Below the pieces are notes generated by a model, which ran no database searches, had not been told where the DNA came from, and worked only from the letters and a program-made list of their open reading frames with translations. Shown piece after piece: positions 1-12,532 of a stretch of DNA of 64,000 bases; the stretch's first letter is position 1; the number at the start of each line of letters is the position of its first letter. Made by a program: the position numbers and the translations under genes. The stretch comes from a bacterium BMS3Bbin10 (lineage in GTDB: Bacteria; Pseudomonadota; Alphaproteobacteria; Rhizobiales; Methyloligellaceae): NCBI GenBank assembly GCA_002897995.1, contig BDTT01000114.1, positions 1 through 64,000 on the forward strand, in the 5' to 3' direction.

Positions 1-555
1 GTTCCTTGCCCGTGCCGGTCTCCCCGACAATGAGCACGTCGGCATCGGTTTGCGCCAGCATGGCAATCGTCTCGCGCAACGCCTGCATTCCCGGGGACAG
101 TCCGATCAGGCGGCTTTCGAGTCCTTCTCCGGCGTCGAGCAGCCCCCGCAGCCGGCGGTTCTCCAGGACCAGACGCCGCTTGTCGAGCGCTTTGCGGACG
201 GTCTTGATGAGCGCCTCGGGATCGGCCGGCTTTTCGATGAAATCATATACTCCCTCACGCATGGCGGACACGGCCATGGAAATCTCGCCATGTGCGGTGA
301 CGAGGATAACGGGAAGCTCGGGATCAATCTCGCGCACCTTGTCGAACAGCTCCAGTCCGTCCATGCGCGGCATCCTGATGTCGCTCACCAGCACCCCCGG
401 CCACTGCTGCGAGACATGGGCCAGCGCACCTTCCGCGTCCGGCGACGCCGCCACCTCGAACCCCTCCAGCTCCAGCATCTGGCGATAGGCGTCGCGCACC
501 TCGCTCTCGTCGTCGACGAGGATCACCGAGTTGGCTTTTGCCGGTTGAGGTCCGG

Positions 556-559
<4 letters not shown>
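1..559 (-). CDS. Sigma-54-dependent response regulator (NtrC/DctD/PgtA type), C-terminus cut by window edge
   Basis: Minus-strand translation from ATG at 559: MTGPQPAKANSVILVDDESEVRDAYRQMLELEGF...LVSDIRMPRMDGLELF...EKPADPEALIKTVRKAL...ETGTGKE (receiver domain then Walker A). Overlaps the kinase stop as ATGA. Confidence 0.9.
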
Positions 560-2487
<1,928 letters not shown>

Positions 2488-2497
2488 TGGGCCCGGC

Positions 2498-3889
2498 TCA
2501 TTGGGTTTGGCTCATCAGACTGCGCGCGGCCAGAGCGCTGCGAACTTCATCGCTGATCCGCCTGGCCTCGGCGTAGCGCGATTTCGCACTCGCTACCCAC
2601 CCTGCCTCTAGCGCCGCCTGCCTCTGTGACACGGCGAAGCCCGGCTTCTTGCGGCTGAATTGCCGGGTGAAGGACGCCTGGCGCGACTCCTCCTTGCTGA
2701 CCGGAACCTGCGTCAGCAGATCGCGGGCCTCGGCGATGCGCGCCCGCAATTCCGGGTCAGGCAAACCGGCGAGGACGGCTTCGGCTTCATGCAGCGAGGC
2801 CCAGGCGGCCTTGGCGGCTGTCAGGCGGTGGGTAATCAGAACATCGAACAGCACATTCACCAGATGATAGCGCTGGCGCGACAGGTTGCTGTCGAAGATC
2901 AGGCCCTTGGTCCTGATCGACCCGTTGAAGGGATTGGGAATGGCGGCGGGCGCGTCCCGGTAGACATCGGGGCGGACCGGCAGGCGGCTGATCTCCGGCT
3001 TGAACAGGATGCGCTGCCCTTCGGCTGACTTCAAAAAGCGGATAAAGGCGGCCGCCGCGGGCAGGTTCTGCGCGCCTTCGACAATCGCCACATTGGCCGG
3101 CAAAAGCACCGTTTCGGCCGGATAGGCGAAGCCGACGGGCTTGCCGGTCGCCATTGACGAAAAACCGAAAAAGTCGATGACCGGACCGGTGCCGAACCGC
3201 CCGACCCGGATGCCGTCGCGCACGCCGAAACTGCGCGCGGTGACCGTGGCCAGATTGCCGCTCATGCGCAACAAGAGGTTCCAGCCCTCGCGCCAGCCCT
3301 TGCTTTGCAGAATAATCTCGACGATCAGATGGGTCGTGCCGGACCGCGACGGCGCGGTGATCGCCAGATGCCCCGCATAGGCCGGTTTGGCGAGGTCGTC
3401 CCAGTTTGCGGGCGCCTTGAGATTGTAGCGCGCGAGATATTCGGTGTTCCACATCACGCCGTAACCCGAAACGGCAAAGCCCGTGTAATAACCGTCCGGG
3501 TCGTCGAGCGGGTAGCCGGCGACACGCTTGACCGGAGCGCTCCCGGCGCCCTCGCGTTTGCGCAGATGCCCCGACTGCTTGAGCATCTCAAAAGCGTCGG
3601 GCGCCGACGCCCAGACCAGATCCACCTGGGTTGAGGATTTGTCCTGGATATAGGAAATGGCGGCGGAGGTTTTCTTGTTGAGGATGTGAATGGTGAGATC
3701 GGGATGTTTCGCCTGAAACGCGCGCCTGTAGGGATCGAACAGCGCATCGGGAAACGAGGTCAGGATGATAAGCCGCCCCTTGAGCGGTGTCTCGGCGGCG
3801 GCGCTCATCAGAACCGCGAACAGGACAAGGATCGCGGCCGGAAACGCTCTTGAGAAAATTCGCAACTGCAACGCCAATGACATTTCCAC
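2498..3889 (-). CDS. Extracellular solute-binding protein (iron/PgtC-like family)
   Basis: 463 aa with N-terminal signal; LKGRLIILTSFPDALFDPYRRAFQAKHPDL..., 10 bp upstream of the kinase gene. Confidence 0.85.
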   Translation of the reverse strand: MEMSLALQLRIFSRAFPAAILVLFAVLMSAAAETPLKGRLIILTSFPDALFDPYRRAFQAKHPDLTIHILNKKTSAAISYIQDKSSTQVDLVWASAPDAFEMLKQSGHLRKREGAGSAPVKRVAGYPLDDPDGYYTGFAVSGYGVMWNTEYLARYNLKAPANWDDLAKPAYAGHLAITAPSRSGTTHLIVEIILQSKGWREGWNLLLRMSGNLATVTARSFGVRDGIRVGRFGTGPVIDFFGFSSMATGKPVGFAYPAETVLLPANVAIVEGAQNLPAAAAFIRFLKSAEGQRILFKPEISRLPVRPDVYRDAPAAIPNPFNGSIRTKGLIFDSNLSRQRYHLVNVLFDVLITHRLTAAKAAWASLHEAEAVLAGLPDPELRARIAEARDLLTQVPVSKEESRQASFTRQFSRKKPGFAVSQRQAALEAGWVASAKSRYAEARRISDEVRSALAARSLMSQTQ

Positions 3890-3996
3890 TCAACTCACCG
3901 TCAACCGGACTCAACGCGCAACTTGCCGCCGGGCAATGATAGCTGTGTTTTATTTTTAGCACAGCAGAGATGCGCCGGGCCCCTTCCCGAAGCACT

Positions 3997-6900
3997 CTAA
4001 TGAAAATTGCGCCCCCTGGGCAGCACCTGTTGCGGCGCGCGCGCTTCATCGCCCCGCGAGAGATCGGCAAGACTTGAGCTGAGATCGGCAAGCTCTTCGG
4101 CCACCACATGGATGACGCCCTGTTCGCGCTGCAAGCGCCCGCGCACGCCAAGCAGCCGGGCGGCCATGACAATGCGGCGGCGGCGCTCGAAAATCTTCGG
4201 CCAGATAATGATATTGGCGACGCCTGTTTCATCCTCGATGGTGGCGAAGATGACGCCGCTCGCGGTGCCGGGGCGCTGGCGCACCAGAACGATGCCCGCG
4301 ACCTGCACAAGCTTGCCCACGGGCAGATGGGCAAGGGCGCGGGAGCGGACATAGCCTTGCCCCGCGAAGCGCGCGCGCAGCAATTGCAAAGGATGCGCCT
4401 TCAGGGACATGCGGATCGAGGCATAATCCTGAATTACATGCTCGCCGATTTTCATGTCCGGCAGATCGGCTTCGGGCTCTTTCCCAAGCGGGTCTGCATC
4501 TGCCACCTCGAACAGGGGGAGCCCTTTCAGACACTCCGCCGGCGTCTCCATTTCCTGATAGCGCGACACGGCCCACAGCGCCTGGCGGCGGTCGAGCCCG
4601 ATTGACCGGAAAGCGTCGGCGTCGGCGAGACGTTTCAGGGCGCCGGCGGACAGCCCCGTGCGCCGGGCAAAATCATCGATGGATGTGAACGGGTGGCTGC
4701 GCGCGCACATAATTGCCTCCGCGTCGTCTTCCTTAAAACCCCTGATCTGGCGGAACCCCAGCCGCAGGGCGCGCATGGGGGTCCCCGCGCCGCTCTCCTT
4801 CGATGGCGTCTCAAGCGCGTAGTCCCATGCGGAGCAATTGATGTCGGCGGCGCGCACCTCGCCGCCATGGTCGCGAAAGTCGCGCACGATCTGCGCCGGG
4901 GCGTAAAAGCCCATGGGCTGGGAATTCAGCAGCGCGCAGGCGAACACGTCCGGGTGGTGACGCTTCATCCAGCTTGAGACATAAACCAGCAGGGCGAAAC
5001 TCGCCGCATGGCTTTCGGGAAAGCCATATTCGCCGAACCCCTCGATCTGGCGGAAGCAGCGCTCGGCGAAATCCTTCTCATAGCCGCGCGCCGTCATGCC
5101 GTTCACCAGCTTGTCGCGGAATTCCTGAATGGCGCCGGTCTTGCGGAAGGTGGCCATGGCCCGGCGCAACTGGTCCGCTTGCGACGGCGTAAAGCCCGCC
5201 GCCACGATGGCGAGCTTCATGGCCTGCTCCTGAAACAGGGGAACCCCAAGGGTCTTCTCCAGAACCTCCCTCAATTCCTCTGTTGGATAATCGACCTTCT
5301 CCAGCCCCTGCCGGCGGCGCAGATAGGGGTGCACCATATCGCCCTGTATGGGCCCGGGGCGCACGATCGCCACCTCGATGACGAGGTCGTAGAAGCAGCG
5401 GGGGCGCAGGCGCGGCAGCATGGTCATCTGCGCCCGGCTTTCGATCTGGAACACACCGAGCGTGTCCGCCTTGCAGATCATGTCATAGGTGGGCTCATCT
5501 CCCTGCGGGATCGAGGCGAGATTATGGACGATGTTGTAATGCGCTTTGAGCAGATCGAAGCCTTTTCGGATACAGCTCAACATGCCGAGGGCGAGCACGT
5601 CGATCTTGAGCATTCCAAGGGCGCTGAGATCATCCTTGTCCCATTCGACATATGTGCGCTCCGCCATGGCCGCATTGGCGATGGGCATGATCTCGTCGAG
5701 GCGCGCGCGGGTAATGACGAAGCCGCCGGTATGCTGGCTGAGATGGCGGGGGAAGCCGATCAGCTCAAAGGTCAGCTCCAGCACGCGGGCCAGATTGACG
5801 TCACCCGGGTCGAGCCCGATCTCGCGCACATGATCCTCCTTCACGCCGCTGCGCGACCAGCCCCACACGGTGCCCGCCAGCGCGCCGATGGCGTCTTGCG
5901 ACAGCCCCAGCGCACGCCCGACTTCGCGCACGGCGCTGCGGGCGCGGTAGGTGACGACGGTGGCGGCGATGCCGGCGCGGCCCCGGCCATATTTGCGATA
6001 GATATGCTGGATGACCTCCTCGCGCCGCTCATGCTCGAAATCGACATCGATGTCGGGGGGCTCATTACGCTCGGCCGACACGAAACGCTCGAACAGAAGA
6101 TCGATTTCGGCGGTGTCGACCGAAGTGATGCCGAGGCAGTAGCACACGGCGGAATTGGCCGCCGACCCGCGCCCTTGGCACAGAATATCCTCGGAGCGGG
6201 CGAATTTCACGATGTCATGAACGGTGAGAAAATAGCGGGCGTAATCGAGTTCGCCGATGAGCTTCAGCTCATGGGCAACGGCGGATTTTATCTTTTCCGG
6301 AATGCCGTCCGGGTAGCGCGCGCGCGCGCCATCCCAGGTATGGGCGGCGAGGGCTTCATGCGGCGAGGCGTAGGGCGCGTAAGGCTCGTCGGGGTATTCG
6401 TAAGCCAGCTCATCGAGGGAAAAGCGGCACCGGGCGGCAATTTCAAGGGTCCGCGCCACCGCGTCTTCATAGCCCCTGTAGAGGCGCTGAATTTCGGGGG
6501 GCCCCTTGAGATGGCGTTCCGCATTGGCGCTAAGACGATAGCCCGCCTCGTTTATCCGGCATTTCTCGCGGATGCAGGTGAGCACATCCTGCAACCGCTT
6601 GCGCTCAGGCGCGTGATAGAGACAGTCGCCAACGCTCACCAGCGGCGCACTTGCCTGCTGCGAGAGTTCTGAAAGCCGCGCCAGGCGGCGCGCGTCGTGG
6701 CCGTCGAACAGCAGGGCCGCGCCGAGAAACACCGCGTGCGGAAAATGCGCTCCCAGCGCGGCGAGCGGTTCGGCAACGCTGTCCGGATCGCTCACCGGAG
6801 GAAGGACAATGAAAATCTGCTCCCCGCCATGGCCAATAACATCGTCCAGCCACAGATGGCACTCCCCCTTGGACGCGCGGCGGTTGCCGCGCGTCAGCAG

Positions 6901-7173
6901 CCGGCACAAGCGTCCATAGGCCGCCCGGTCCGTTGGCAGACAGACGATCTCATGGCCCTCGCGAAGCACCAGCCTTGCGCCGGGAATGAACTGGATGCCG
7001 AGCGTCTTTGCCGCTGTATGGCCGCGCACGATCCCGGCGAGGCTATTGCGGTCGGCGATGGCGATGGCTTTGAGCCCCAGCGCATGGGCCTCGCAGACCA
7101 TCTCGCCGGGGTGGGAGGCACCGCGCAGAAAACTGAAATTGCTGGCCGTGGCCAGTTCCGCATAGGCACTCAT
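3997..7173 (-). CDS. dnaE2: Error-prone DNA polymerase III alpha subunit DnaE2
   Basis: PHP domain plus PolIII alpha motifs (RGSAANSAVCYCLGIT, PPDIDVDFEHERREEVIQ). Start set at MSAYAELATASNFSFLRGASHP, ATGA overlap with imuB stop. Confidence 0.96.
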   Translation of the reverse strand: MSAYAELATASNFSFLRGASHPGEMVCEAHALGLKAIAIADRNSLAGIVRGHTAAKTLGIQFIPGARLVLREGHEIVCLPTDRAAYGRLCRLLTRGNRRASKGECHLWLDDVIGHGGEQIFIVLPPVSDPDSVAEPLAALGAHFPHAVFLGAALLFDGHDARRLARLSELSQQASAPLVSVGDCLYHAPERKRLQDVLTCIREKCRINEAGYRLSANAERHLKGPPEIQRLYRGYEDAVARTLEIAARCRFSLDELAYEYPDEPYAPYASPHEALAAHTWDGARARYPDGIPEKIKSAVAHELKLIGELDYARYFLTVHDIVKFARSEDILCQGRGSAANSAVCYCLGITSVDTAEIDLLFERFVSAERNEPPDIDVDFEHERREEVIQHIYRKYGRGRAGIAATVVTYRARSAVREVGRALGLSQDAIGALAGTVWGWSRSGVKEDHVREIGLDPGDVNLARVLELTFELIGFPRHLSQHTGGFVITRARLDEIMPIANAAMAERTYVEWDKDDLSALGMLKIDVLALGMLSCIRKGFDLLKAHYNIVHNLASIPQGDEPTYDMICKADTLGVFQIESRAQMTMLPRLRPRCFYDLVIEVAIVRPGPIQGDMVHPYLRRRQGLEKVDYPTEELREVLEKTLGVPLFQEQAMKLAIVAAGFTPSQADQLRRAMATFRKTGAIQEFRDKLVNGMTARGYEKDFAERCFRQIEGFGEYGFPESHAASFALLVYVSSWMKRHHPDVFACALLNSQPMGFYAPAQIVRDFRDHGGEVRAADINCSAWDYALETPSKESGAGTPMRALRLGFRQIRGFKEDDAEAIMCARSHPFTSIDDFARRTGLSAGALKRLADADAFRSIGLDRRQALWAVSRYQEMETPAECLKGLPLFEVADADPLGKEPEADLPDMKIGEHVIQDYASIRMSLKAHPLQLLRARFAGQGYVRSRALAHLPVGKLVQVAGIVLVRQRPGTASGVIFATIEDETGVANIIIWPKIFERRRRIVMAARLLGVRGRLQREQGVIHVVAEELADLSSSLADLSRGDEARAPQQVLPRGRNFH

Positions 7174-8711
7174 GGGAACAGCCCATGCATGAACCACTGG
7201 CACGGGGCCTCCCGGCGCTCATTGAGGCCGAGGCGGAAGATCCAGAAGCGCGCGCCCTGCGGCGCTTCCACGCGGAAATAATCCCGCGTCCTGAAATCTC
7301 CGTCGGCATTCTCGCGCCACCATTCGGCGCTCACGCGCTCGGGCCCCTCGGCCCGCGCCACCTCATAGGTGACCTTGCGCCATTCGAAACGGTGCGGCGG
7401 ATAGTCGGGCACCTCGGCGATGGCGCGAATGGCTTCGGGACGCGGCAGAAGCAGCAGGGGGCGCGGCGCAAGCGCGGGAGCGCGACCTTCCGGTTTCACC
7501 CCTGCCTCCGCGCGCGAGGCATAGGCCGCCCGCTCCGGAATATGGCTCTCGCGCAGATTAAGCCGGGCAACAGCGTTGCGCCCCAGCCGGGCGCGCAGCC
7601 GGTCGATCAGCGGATCGATATTCTCCTGCCCCGATGAATCATCTGCAATGTCGCCCTGCCTGTGTTCCAGCCGCTCGACGGCGCTGACCTGCAAGGAAAA
7701 GGCATCGGCGCCGAAATTGACATCAAACCGGTTTTCAAGAACCCGAAGGCGCTCCTGGAAAAGCCGCTTCACATGTTCGCCATCCGTGCCGAGGGCGGCG
7801 GTTTTCACTTCCACCGTAAAGACGCCCCCGGTGGCGCCATAAAGGGTGAGGAGAAAGCCGCGCGCGCCCTTGCCATGGGCCGCCAGGCAAGCCATCACCC
7901 TGGTTATCAGGATATCAGCCACCGCGTTGACATCGCTCAGCAGGCCGATGGGTTCAGGAAAGCGCAGCGAGGCCTGATAGTCCGGCTCGGGGGTCATGGG
8001 AGAGATGGGTTCCTTTTCCCGCCCGAGCGCCTGATTGAGCCGGCGCGTCACCTCCCTGCCAAAGCGCGAGCGAAAAGAGAGCGGCGCAATGTCATAGAGC
8101 TGGCCGATCCGCTTCAGCCCCAGCCGCTCAAGCTGACGGGCGACCGCCTCGCCAAGACGCAAAGCCGCCACGGGCAAACCCTCAAGAGATGTTTTCTGCG
8201 CACCCGCGGGAATGCAGCTCATGGCTTCGCGCCCGAAGCGCGCGAGCGCCCATGCCGCCCCGGGGGTATCGGCCATAGCGAGGCGGGCGCAAAGCCTAAG
8301 GCGCCCCAGGGCCGCATCCAGGGTTTCAAGAAACGCCGCCTCGCCGCCGAACAGATGAGTGGTGCCGGTGACATCCAGCCACAGCCCGTCCGGCGGGTCG
8401 GGAGACACCCATGGCGAAAACCGCCCGCACCAGCGCGCAAGGCGCTCCAGCCCCCGCGCTTCAGCGTCCGCGTCATGGGCAAGCGATTTCAGCTCCGGCG
8501 CCATGGCCCTGGCGTCGGCCAGCAGGAGGCCGGGAGCCAGCCCTTGCGCGCCCGCCGCCTCATTCACGGCAATGAGCCTGTCGCCTCCCTGCCCGCTATG
8601 CGTGAGAGCCAGCGGCCCCTCATGCGGCTCTGCGGCCATGGCGCTTCGCCCATTGGCCAGGCGGTCCGTGCGCCAGCGGGGAAGCCAGATGGAAACGACC
8701 CGACGCGTCAT
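7170..8711 (-). CDS. imuB: ImuB, Y-family polymerase-like accessory protein
   Basis: MTRRVVSIWLPRWRTDRL start, 513 aa, between imuA-like ORF and dnaE2. Confidence 0.93.
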   Translation of the reverse strand: MTRRVVSIWLPRWRTDRLANGRSAMAAEPHEGPLALTHSGQGGDRLIAVNEAAGAQGLAPGLLLADARAMAPELKSLAHDADAEARGLERLARWCGRFSPWVSPDPPDGLWLDVTGTTHLFGGEAAFLETLDAALGRLRLCARLAMADTPGAAWALARFGREAMSCIPAGAQKTSLEGLPVAALRLGEAVARQLERLGLKRIGQLYDIAPLSFRSRFGREVTRRLNQALGREKEPISPMTPEPDYQASLRFPEPIGLLSDVNAVADILITRVMACLAAHGKGARGFLLTLYGATGGVFTVEVKTAALGTDGEHVKRLFQERLRVLENRFDVNFGADAFSLQVSAVERLEHRQGDIADDSSGQENIDPLIDRLRARLGRNAVARLNLRESHIPERAAYASRAEAGVKPEGRAPALAPRPLLLLPRPEAIRAIAEVPDYPPHRFEWRKVTYEVARAEGPERVSAEWWRENADGDFRTRDYFRVEAPQGARFWIFRLGLNERREAPCQWFMHGLFP

Positions 8712-9402
8712 ACTCGAACTCCCAACTCCGTGGTTTCAGAAAAACGCCCCGCTCAAGGCGCAGGCGAAAGCGCGGACTGCTCACAAGCGGCATTCGCGAA
8801 CCGGCAAAAGACGCGGGCGCGCCGGGCAGGGCGGAGATGCGCCAGCGCGCGGCGGCCGCGCTCGCTCCACCGCGCCGCCAGTGACGGATCATGAAAAGCG
8901 GGATACCGGCCCTTTCCGCGCGCAGCTTCAAACGGCGCGAGATAGTAAAATCATAGAGCCGCTCCCAGGCCCCGAGAGACAGCACGATGGCGGCAATCCC
9001 CGGGCATGAGAGGCCCTGCTCCGCCACCCAGTAAACGTCCCTCTCGCGGGCCGCCCGCACGCAAAGCAGCCGATCAAGATCAACCCCCTGGCGCATGGCC
9101 CCCGGCGCATGGAGCGCGCCGGTTTCCTGACGTTCTCCCGAATGCGCGCAATACAGAACCGGCTTTGCCGTCTCCCGCTGCCCGAGGCCCGCGCAGGACA
9201 GGGCGAAGGCCAGGGCCGCCGCATGGTCTCCGCGCCCCTCACCAAGGCATTCATGAAATCCGCGCGTTAGAAAATGCCCGATTTCCCTCCCATCCGCGCC
9301 AGCCGGTTCAGAATATCCTCTCGCGAATTCGCAGGCCTTAAGCGCGCTAACCTCGCGCTTCGGGCTTTTCAGATTTTCCTTTTTGTTCCGTTTGCACGCC
9401 AT
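8620..9402 (-). CDS. imuA: ImuA-like protein (SulA/RecA-like family) of the imuA-imuB-dnaE2 cassette
   Basis: 260 aa; position upstream of imuB; C-terminal WEFEYDASGRFHLASPLAH resembles the ImuA end, so the 92-bp overlap with imuB appears real. Confidence 0.85.
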   Translation of the reverse strand: MACKRNKKENLKSPKREVSALKACEFARGYSEPAGADGREIGHFLTRGFHECLGEGRGDHAAALAFALSCAGLGQRETAKPVLYCAHSGERQETGALHAPGAMRQGVDLDRLLCVRAARERDVYWVAEQGLSCPGIAAIVLSLGAWERLYDFTISRRLKLRAERAGIPLFMIRHWRRGGASAAAARWRISALPGAPASFAGSRMPLVSSPRFRLRLERGVFLKPRSWEFEYDASGRFHLASPLAHGPPGQWAKRHGRRAA

Positions 9403-9416
9403 GGCCGGTCCATAAA

Positions 9417-9431
9417 GTTCCTGTTTTGTTC
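9417..9431 (-). promoter_or_regulatory. Alphaproteobacterial LexA (SOS) box
   Basis: GTTCCTGTTTTGTTC = GTTC-N7-GTTC, 15 bp upstream of the annotated imuA ATG. Confidence 0.75.
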
Positions 9432-9549
9432 TATTTTGAAAAACCCCCCGGAGTCAAGGCGGAGGAGAGCCATTGGACACTTCGCTGGAAGGAATTTTCC
9501 GGTGAGGAGAACAGACTGATGATAGTGGAGGCGCCGCCCGGTCTTTCCC

Positions 9550-10926
9550 CTATGCTGCGCCCGCCTTTTCAGGCTTGTAGCTTTCCCCCTCCACATAGCG
9601 CGTGGTCGCCAGATCCTCGCGAAAAACCCGATCGCGCAGGACCTGGCGGAGAAACGCCAGATTGGTCGATACGCCCTCGATCCCGACCTCACCCAGAGCG
9701 CCCAGCATCCGCTCGATTGCATCGCCGCGGGTTTTTCCGCGCGTGATGACCTTGGCGATCATCGGATCGTAATAAGGCGTGATGCGGTCGCCATTGCGAA
9801 GACCGGTATCGATGCGAAGATTGCCGTCTTCCCGGGGAAGATCAAAACGCGTCAGCTCACCGGGCGAAGGCAGAAAGTTCTTCTCCGGCCGCTCCGCATA
9901 AAGGCGGCATTCGATGGCGTGGCCGGAAGCTGAAATCTCGTTCTGTTCGGGCGGCGCGAAATTTCCCGATGCGAGGGCGATCTGGGCGGCCACCAGATCG
10001 GCCCCGGTAATCATCTCGCTCACCGCATGCTCGACCTGAATGCGCGTGTTCATCTCCAGGAAATAGAAGGCCCCGGATTCCCGGTCATAGATGAACTCGA
10101 CGGTGCCGGCGCCGCGGTAATTTACATGCCGGACCAGCGCCATGGCGGCGGCGCATATGGCGCCGCGTATTTCAGCAGGAAGCTCAGGGGCCGGCGCTTC
10201 CTCGATGATCTTCTGGAAGCGGCGCTGCACTGAACAGTCGCGGTCGAGATAATGCACGCCCTTACCGTCGCCGAACCCGAACACCTGAACCTCGATATGC
10301 CGCGCCGCGGAGATGAAACGCTCCAGATAGACCGTGCCGTCCCCAAAGCTGCGCTTCGCCAGGTTCTGGGTGGTTTCCACCTGGGTTTGCAGGTCCTGCG
10401 CGCGCTCAACCAGACGCATGCCGATGCCGCCTCCGCCCGCCGCCGCCTTGACCAGAAGGGGATAACCGACGCTCTCCCCCGCCGCCGCCAGGGCGGCCGT
10501 ATCGCCGGGCGAAAGCCGCGCGCTCCCCGGCAGCACCGGGATGCCGGCGGATTCGGCGATATCGCGGGCGCGCTCCTTGTCCCCCATGTCCTCGATGGTC
10601 TTCGGCCTTGGGCCGATCCAGGTGCGGCCCATACGCTCCACCGCTTCGGCAAAGCGGGCATTCTCCGCCAGAAAACCGTATCCCGGATGTAACGCGTCCG
10701 CGCCCGAGACGCGCAGCGCCGCGAGCACCGCATCCTGGTTCAGATAGCTCCCGGCCACCTGCGCCGGGCCGATCTCAAGGCTATGGCTGGCTTCGGCCAC
10801 ATGCAGCGCGTCCGCGTCGGCTTCCGAGTAAACCGCCACCGTTTTGAGGTTCATCGCGCGGCAGCTGCGGATGATCCGGCAGGCGATTTCGCCCCGGTTG
10901 GCGATGAAGACTTTGGCGATGCTCAT
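9550..10926 (-). CDS. Biotin carboxylase subunit of acyl-CoA carboxylase
   Basis: MSIAKVFIANRGEIACRIIRSCRAM...; PLLVKAAAGGGGIGMRLV; HIEVQVFGFGDG; FLEMNTRIQVEHAVSEMITG. Confidence 0.95.
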   Translation of the reverse strand: MSIAKVFIANRGEIACRIIRSCRAMNLKTVAVYSEADADALHVAEASHSLEIGPAQVAGSYLNQDAVLAALRVSGADALHPGYGFLAENARFAEAVERMGRTWIGPRPKTIEDMGDKERARDIAESAGIPVLPGSARLSPGDTAALAAAGESVGYPLLVKAAAGGGGIGMRLVERAQDLQTQVETTQNLAKRSFGDGTVYLERFISAARHIEVQVFGFGDGKGVHYLDRDCSVQRRFQKIIEEAPAPELPAEIRGAICAAAMALVRHVNYRGAGTVEFIYDRESGAFYFLEMNTRIQVEHAVSEMITGADLVAAQIALASGNFAPPEQNEISASGHAIECRLYAERPEKNFLPSPGELTRFDLPREDGNLRIDTGLRNGDRITPYYDPMIAKVITRGKTRGDAIERMLGALGEVGIEGVSTNLAFLRQVLRDRVFREDLATTRYVEGESYKPEKAGAA

Positions 10927-10936
10927 GCCCGGCCCC

Positions 10937-12532
10937 TCAAGGCGCAACGCCGGCCCGGGCGCGGGGGCCAAGGCCGATCTTCAGGCGCTGTTCCGCCAGC
11001 GCGATATAGTCGCAAAGGAGGGGCCGCGTTTCGCGCGGATCGATGACCTCCTCCACGCCGAGAGCCTCGGCGGTGCGGAAGGGCGAGGTATAGGCGCGCA
11101 GCTCGTCCTCCAACTCCTTCTCCCGCGCTTTCGGGTCGTCGGCGGCCGCGATCTCGCGGCGAAACGCCGCCGCCACGCCGCCCTCGACGGGCAGCGAGCC
11201 CCATTCGCCGCTCGGCCAGGCGAGCTTCAGATCGATGTCGTTCTTGTTGCAGGTCGCCATGCCGGCCATGCCGTAGCATTTGCGGATGACCATGGTCAGC
11301 GTCGGCACCTTCAACTGCCCGGCCGTATAAACGACGCGCATGCCTTCGCGCAGCGTCCCCTCCTGTTCCGCCTTCAGCCCGACCATGAAGCCCGGCACAT
11401 CAACGAGGAACACCAGCGGGATGTGGAAGGTGTCGCACAGCTCCATGAAGTGAATCTGCTTGCGCGCCGCATCGGCGTCCATGGCGCCGCCATAGATCAT
11501 CGGATTGTTGGCGACAATCCCCACCGGACGGCCACCGAGACGCGCAAGCATGGTGATGACGGCGCGGCCATAGGCGGGCCGGATCTCGAATGCGGAGTCC
11601 CGGTCGACGACCAGCGAAATCAGCTTCTTCATGTCATAGGGGCGTGTGCGCCGTTCGGGCACGATGCCCAGCAGGGCCTCTTCACGGCGGTTCACCGGGT
11701 CTTCGGCCGGCAGCACCGGCGGCAGTTCCCAGACATTCTGCGGCATAAAGGCGAGGAAACGCCTGATCTGGGCGAAAGCCTCATCTTCGGTTTCCGCCAC
11801 ATTATGTATGGAGCCGGCCTTTTTTACGGCGACCTGCGGCCCGCCCAGCTCCTCCTTGGAGATGGTCTGCCCGAGGGAGCGTTTCACCACCGGCGGACCG
11901 GCCGCGAAGATCTGGCTGGTGCCTTCGACCATGACGGAAAAATGGGACAGGATGGCGCGCCCGGCCGGGCCGCCCGCCGCGGTGCCCAGAACGGCGGAGA
12001 TCACCGGCACTTCGCCGAGCAGCCCAACGGAGCGCTCGAACCCGTCAACGCCGGGAAAGACGACAAACCCGCGCCGTTTCGCCGAGGTGACGGAACCGCC
12101 GGCGCCGTCGATGAGATTTATGAGCGGCATCTTGTAATGATGCGCAAGGTCCTCGATGTAACCGCCCTGCCCGCCCTTGCGGCGCTGGGCGCCAAAACTG
12201 GTGCCGCCACGCACGGTGAAATCCTCGCCGCCGATGGCCACCGGCCGCCCTTCGATGCGGGCCGTCCCGGCGACATAGGTGGCGGGGGTGAGCTTCTTCA
12301 GTTTCAGATCGTCATCATACTCTCCGGTACCGGCCAGCGTGCCGATCTCCCGGAAGCTGCCTTTATCGGTGACGCTCTCGATGCGCTCGCGCACGGTCAG
12401 CCGGCCGGCCCTGTGCTGGCGCGCAACGTTTTCCGGCCCGCCCATTTCAGCGGTGAAGGCGCGCCGCCGGGCGAGTTCATCGATCTGGTCGGCCCACAGA
12501 CCCTTGCCGTCTTCTAGCTTTCGATCAGGCAT
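10937..12532 (-). CDS. Acyl-CoA carboxylase carboxyltransferase (PccB/MccB family), paralogue 1
   Basis: 531 aa; VFLVDVPGFMVG, GEDFTVRGGTSFG, GMAGMATCNKNDIDLKLAWPSGEWG. Confidence 0.93.
   Translation of the reverse strand: MPDRKLEDGKGLWADQIDELARRRAFTAEMGGPENVARQHRAGRLTVRERIESVTDKGSFREIGTLAGTGEYDDDLKLKKLTPATYVAGTARIEGRPVAIGGEDFTVRGGTSFGAQRRKGGQGGYIEDLAHHYKMPLINLIDGAGGSVTSAKRRGFVVFPGVDGFERSVGLLGEVPVISAVLGTAAGGPAGRAILSHFSVMVEGTSQIFAAGPPVVKRSLGQTISKEELGGPQVAVKKAGSIHNVAETEDEAFAQIRRFLAFMPQNVWELPPVLPAEDPVNRREEALLGIVPERRTRPYDMKKLISLVVDRDSAFEIRPAYGRAVITMLARLGGRPVGIVANNPMIYGGAMDADAARKQIHFMELCDTFHIPLVFLVDVPGFMVGLKAEQEGTLREGMRVVYTAGQLKVPTLTMVIRKCYGMAGMATCNKNDIDLKLAWPSGEWGSLPVEGGVAAAFRREIAAADDPKAREKELEDELRAYTSPFRTAEALGVEEVIDPRETRPLLCDYIALAEQRLKIGLGPRARAGVAP

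Noticed and set aside
5008-6672. 554-aa + strand ORF
   Set aside because: Antisense shadow of dnaE2; no recognisable motifs, typical of high-GC third-position bias.
10844-12517. 557-aa + strand ORF
   Set aside because: Antisense to the carboxyltransferase gene, low-complexity His/Gly/Arg composition, no family resemblance.
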